A stretch of 44,346 nt of DNA from an uncultured Pelagibacteraceae bacterium. Lineage in GTDB: Bacteria; Pseudomonadota; Alphaproteobacteria; Pelagibacterales; Pelagibacteraceae. Within the stretch, counting starts at the first letter, position 1, and every line of letters starts with the position of its first letter. Of the stretch, positions 42,215 through 44,346 are shown in pieces. Made by a program: the position numbers and the translations under genes. Below the pieces are notes generated by a model, which had not been told where the DNA came from, searched no databases, and was given only the letters and a program-made list of their open reading frames with translations. The stretch covers positions 1 through 44,346 of the forward strand of contig CACLVA010000009.1 of NCBI GenBank assembly GCA_902610315.1, written 5' to 3'.

Positions 42215-42832
42215 ATGACAAAAAGATTAAAATCTAAACATAAAGTTGATAGAAGATTAAAAGTCAACCTTTGGGGAAGACCTAAAAGTCCATTTAACAA
42301 AAGAGCTTACCCTCCTGGACAACATGGCCAAACTAAAAATTCAAAACCATCAGATTATGGTATTCAACTTCAAGCAAAACAAAAACTAAAATCTTATTAC
42401 GGAAACTTAAATGAGAGACAATTTAGAAATATGTATAGAAAAGCTATTATGAAGAAAGGTGATACTGCTGAAAACTTAATAGGTTTATTAGAGAGAAGAT
42501 TAGACTCAGTTGTTTACAGAGCTAAATTTTCAACAACAATTTTTTCATCAAGACAATTTATTAATCATGGTCACGTCAGAGTAAATGGTAAGAAAGTTAA
42601 TATATCAAGTTATCAGTTAAGAGATGAAGACACTGTAGAAATTAGAGATAAATCAAAACAACTTGCAATCATCGATATAGCTTTAGCAAGTAAAGAAAGA
42701 GAGACACCTGAGTATCTACAAGTTGATGAGAAAAATAGAAAAATTAAATTTGTTAGAACACCAAAATTTGAAGAAGTTCCTTATCCAGTTGTTATGGAAC
42801 CTAACTTAGTTATTGAATATTACTCTAGATAA
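42215..42832 (+). CDS. rpsD: 30S ribosomal protein S4
   Basis: Primary 16S rRNA-binding protein of the small subunit. The 205 residues show the usual S4 structure: [21 protein letters not shown] at the N-terminus, [39 protein letters not shown] and the S4 RNA-binding domain with [23 protein letters not shown] sequence near 108-128, ending in EYYSR. The zinc-type N-terminal cysteines are absent. It has its own strong promoter and faces the grxD gene (2-bp gap between stops). Confidence 0.96.
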   Translation: MTKRLKSKHKVDRRLKVNLWGRPKSPFNKRAYPPGQHGQTKNSKPSDYGIQLQAKQKLKSYYGNLNERQFRNMYRKAIMKKGDTAENLIGLLERRLDSVVYRAKFSTTIFSSRQFINHGHVRVNGKKVNISSYQLRDEDTVEIRDKSKQLAIIDIALASKERETPEYLQVDEKNRKIKFVRTPKFEEVPYPVVMEPNLVIEYYSR

Positions 42833-42834
42833 AA

Positions 42835-43167
42835 TTATTTTTTATATTTTATTTGTTTGTCTTCAAGAAGCTTTTTAAGCTCTCCGTTTTCAAACATCTC
42901 TTTGACAATATCACAACCACCAACAAATTCTTTTTTAACATATAATTGTGGAACAGTTGGCCATTCACTAAACTTTTTTATACCCTCTCTAATATTTTGA
43001 TCGCTAAGTACGTTAACACTTTTAAAATTTACTTCTAAAATTTTTAACATATTTGCAACAGCCATTGAAAAACCACACTCAGGGGCATCAGGTGTGCCTT
43101 TCATAAACAAGCAGACTTCATTTGTATTTATATTATTTTCAATTAATTCTTTAGTTTGTTGGTCCAT
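42835..43167 (-). CDS. grxD: monothiol glutaredoxin (Grx4 type)
   Basis: A 110-residue CGFS-type monothiol glutaredoxin that carries [2Fe-2S] clusters and works with BolA. The active site is C31 in KGTPDAPECGFSMAV, with glutathione-binding features in SEWPTVPQLYV and GGCDIV (TVP and GGCD). It overlaps the bolA gene by 17 bp, and bolA follows purL, so the order purL-bolA-grxD is one operon on the minus strand. Confidence 0.95.
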   Translation of the reverse strand: MDQQTKELIENNINTNEVCLFMKGTPDAPECGFSMAVANMLKILEVNFKSVNVLSDQNIREGIKKFSEWPTVPQLYVKKEFVGGCDIVKEMFENGELKKLLEDKQIKYKK

Positions 43168-43396
43168 TTTTTTCCTTTGTTTTTAAAGCTAGAGCATGCA
43201 ATTCATTTCCCATCTTACCTTTTAAGGAATTGTAAATCATTTTGTGTTGCTCAATCTTACTTTTACCATTAAATGCTGATGAAGTTATAGTGGCAGAGTA
43301 ATGATTCCCATCACCGGCTAAATCTTGAATATCTATTATAGCATCAGGCAGCGCCTCCTTAATCATGCTCTCAATTTCTTTTAAATTCATCGCCAT
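43151..43396 (-). CDS. bolA: BolA family protein
   Basis: A small (81-residue) BolA-fold protein that forms a complex with the CGFS glutaredoxin and takes part in iron-sulfur cluster handling. The family signature is GNHYSATITSSAFNGKSKIEQHKMIY, with the HKMIY at the end of the conserved helix, and GNELHALALKT. The histidine in GNHY is a likely cluster ligand. One-base overlap with purL and 17-bp overlap with grxD argue for tight coexpression. Confidence 0.93.
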   Translation of the reverse strand: MAMNLKEIESMIKEALPDAIIDIQDLAGDGNHYSATITSSAFNGKSKIEQHKMIYNSLKGKMGNELHALALKTKEKNGPTN

Positions 43397-44346
43397 TAAT
43401 TTACCATATACTTATTTAGCCAATCTTTATTGTAATCTGCTAATTTGTCTACTGATAAAGTTGGCTCATCATTTATTGAAATATTACCCTCAATTACCTC
43501 ACCAATTAGATCATAATGGTTTGAATTTTTATCAAGTATTTTTTTAACTTTATCGACATTTTCCTTTTTAACTTCAATAATATATCTACCCTGATCTTCA
43601 GAAAAGAAGAACTCAAATTTATCTATAAGCCCTTTGTACTTATAAAAATTTATACCCTTTTTTCCTTTTATACACATCTTTGCAATCCCTGTCATTATTC
43701 CACCAAGAGACACATCATGAGCTGACTTAATTAACTTATCTTTAATTAATTTTAAAATAGTTTCCCCATTATTTTTTTCATTAAAAAGATTTATTTCTGG
43801 AGGTGGTCCTTTTTTCTCATTTAAAATTTCTTTTGCGAAAATACTTTGATCTAAATGACCTTCAGTTTTTCCAACAACAAGAATTATATTTCCAGCTTCT
43901 TTTAAATCCATTGTTATCATGTCTTTATAATTTTTAATTAATCCTACTCCACCAATAGTAGGTGTTGGTTTAATACCCTTGTCCTTAGTTTCATTATAAA
44001 AAGAAACATTTCCAGATACGACGGGAAAGTTTAAATATTTGCTCGCTTCATTTAAACCCTCTACACATTCTACAAACTCACCCATATTTTCAGGTTTTTC
44101 AGGATTTCCGAAATTCAAACAATTAGTTATAGCTATTGGCTCTGCACCTACACATATTAGATTTCTCCACGTTTCACATACAATTTGTTTTCCACCACTT
44201 AATGGATGTGCATAACAATAAGATGCTGAAGAGTCTACTGTAGCAGCAATAGCTTTTTCACTCCCATGAACTCTTACTACACCAGCATCACCACCAGGTT
44301 TTTGAATTGTATCACCCATCACAGTATGATCATATTGTTCCCAGAT
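43396..44346 (-). CDS. purL: phosphoribosylformylglycinamidine synthase II, 5' end outside window
   Basis: Converts FGAR to FGAM in purine synthesis. The visible C-terminal part begins in frame at the window edge as IWEQYDHTVMGDT and shows the diagnostic QKPGGDAGVVRVHG, VCETWRNLICVGAEPIAITNCLNFG-type block, VVSGNVSFYNET, GGVGLI, and the Asp-rich SAHDVSLGGIM metal site. There are 316 codons here; the family is about 730-750 residues, so just under half the gene is present. It continues beyond the right edge and heads the bolA-grxD operon. Confidence 0.95.
   Translation of the reverse strand: MWEQYDHTVMGDTIQKPGGDAGVVRVHGSEKAIAATVDSSASYCYAHPLSGGKQIVCETWRNLICVGAEPIAITNCLNFGNPEKPENMGEFVECVEGLNEASKYLNFPVVSGNVSFYNETKDKGIKPTPTIGGVGLIKNYKDMITMDLKEAGNIILVVGKTEGHLDQSIFAKEILNEKKGPPPEINLFNEKNNGETILKLIKDKLIKSAHDVSLGGIMTGIAKMCIKGKKGINFYKYKGLIDKFEFFFSEDQGRYIIEVKKENVDKVKKILDKNSNHYDLIGEVIEGNISINDEPTLSVDKLADYNKDWLNKYMVN

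Overview
The window is very AT-rich and densely packed. Intergenic gaps are mostly 0-90 bp, many neighbouring genes overlap by 1-17 bp, and I see no tRNA, rRNA, insertion sequence, prophage or CRISPR array. The gene content points to a streamlined marine alphaproteobacterium of the SAR11 / Pelagibacterales type: a TRAP transporter operon, a purL-bolA-grxD cluster, a methylcitrate gene set, tandem TauE/SafE genes, class II DAHP synthase, a citramalate synthase and an almost complete absence of regulator genes. This assignment is inference from gene content and base composition, not from a search.

Layout. 1-1718 is the end of a surface-sugar (dTDP-deoxyhexose) block: a 5'-cut rfbB, an rfbA that stops about 90 residues early, and the last quarter of a class II aldolase, joined at a sharp breakpoint near 1522-1526. 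1724-5059 holds a SpeD-SpeE fusion for polyamine synthesis and an amino-acid ABC importer (binding protein plus two permeases, no ATPase). 5064-8939 has a 2OG-Fe(II) oxygenase, a DUF6165 protein, two glycosyltransferases and a redoxin. 8960-12608 has a gamma-carbonic anhydrase, a tautomerase with the full cis-CaaD catalytic set, a PNPOx-like flavoprotein, a beta-hydroxyacid dehydrogenase and an MFS carrier. 12651-14989 carries rpoZ, cmk and a CoA-transferase. 15082-20645 is a TRAP transporter operon that runs on into dusA and two TauE/SafE exporters. 20642-23975 is a minus-strand sugar operon (GT17, Gfo/Idh/MocA oxidoreductase, phosphomannomutase). 24180-27746 is nrdAB plus a methyltransferase. 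27750-31954 is gph-prpD-prpB-prpC on the minus strand. 32024-34456 is a stand-alone GlmU acetyltransferase domain plus glmS. 34522-42174 contains class II DAHP synthase and the chain nadE-cysS-cimA-DUF1989-trmJ. 42215-44346 is rpsD facing purL-bolA-grxD.

How the parts fit. Most genes are core metabolism: deoxynucleotides, propionyl-CoA disposal, amino-sugar precursors, aromatic and isoleucine entry reactions, NAD, Cys-tRNA and purines. Two solute importers with high-affinity binding proteins suit an oligotroph. In both importer operons a perfect 10-bp hairpin separates the binding-protein gene from the membrane-subunit gene and ends only 5-7 nt before the next start codon. All seven convergent gene pairs abut within a few bases or overlap at their stop codons, so dedicated terminators are missing there.

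No obvious new multi-gene defence or mobile system is present. The most noteworthy items are the rfbA/aldolase breakpoint, the SpeD-SpeE fusion, the cis-CaaD-like tautomerase, the split GlmU, the twin hairpins and a palindromic operator candidate inside the TRAP operon promoter.
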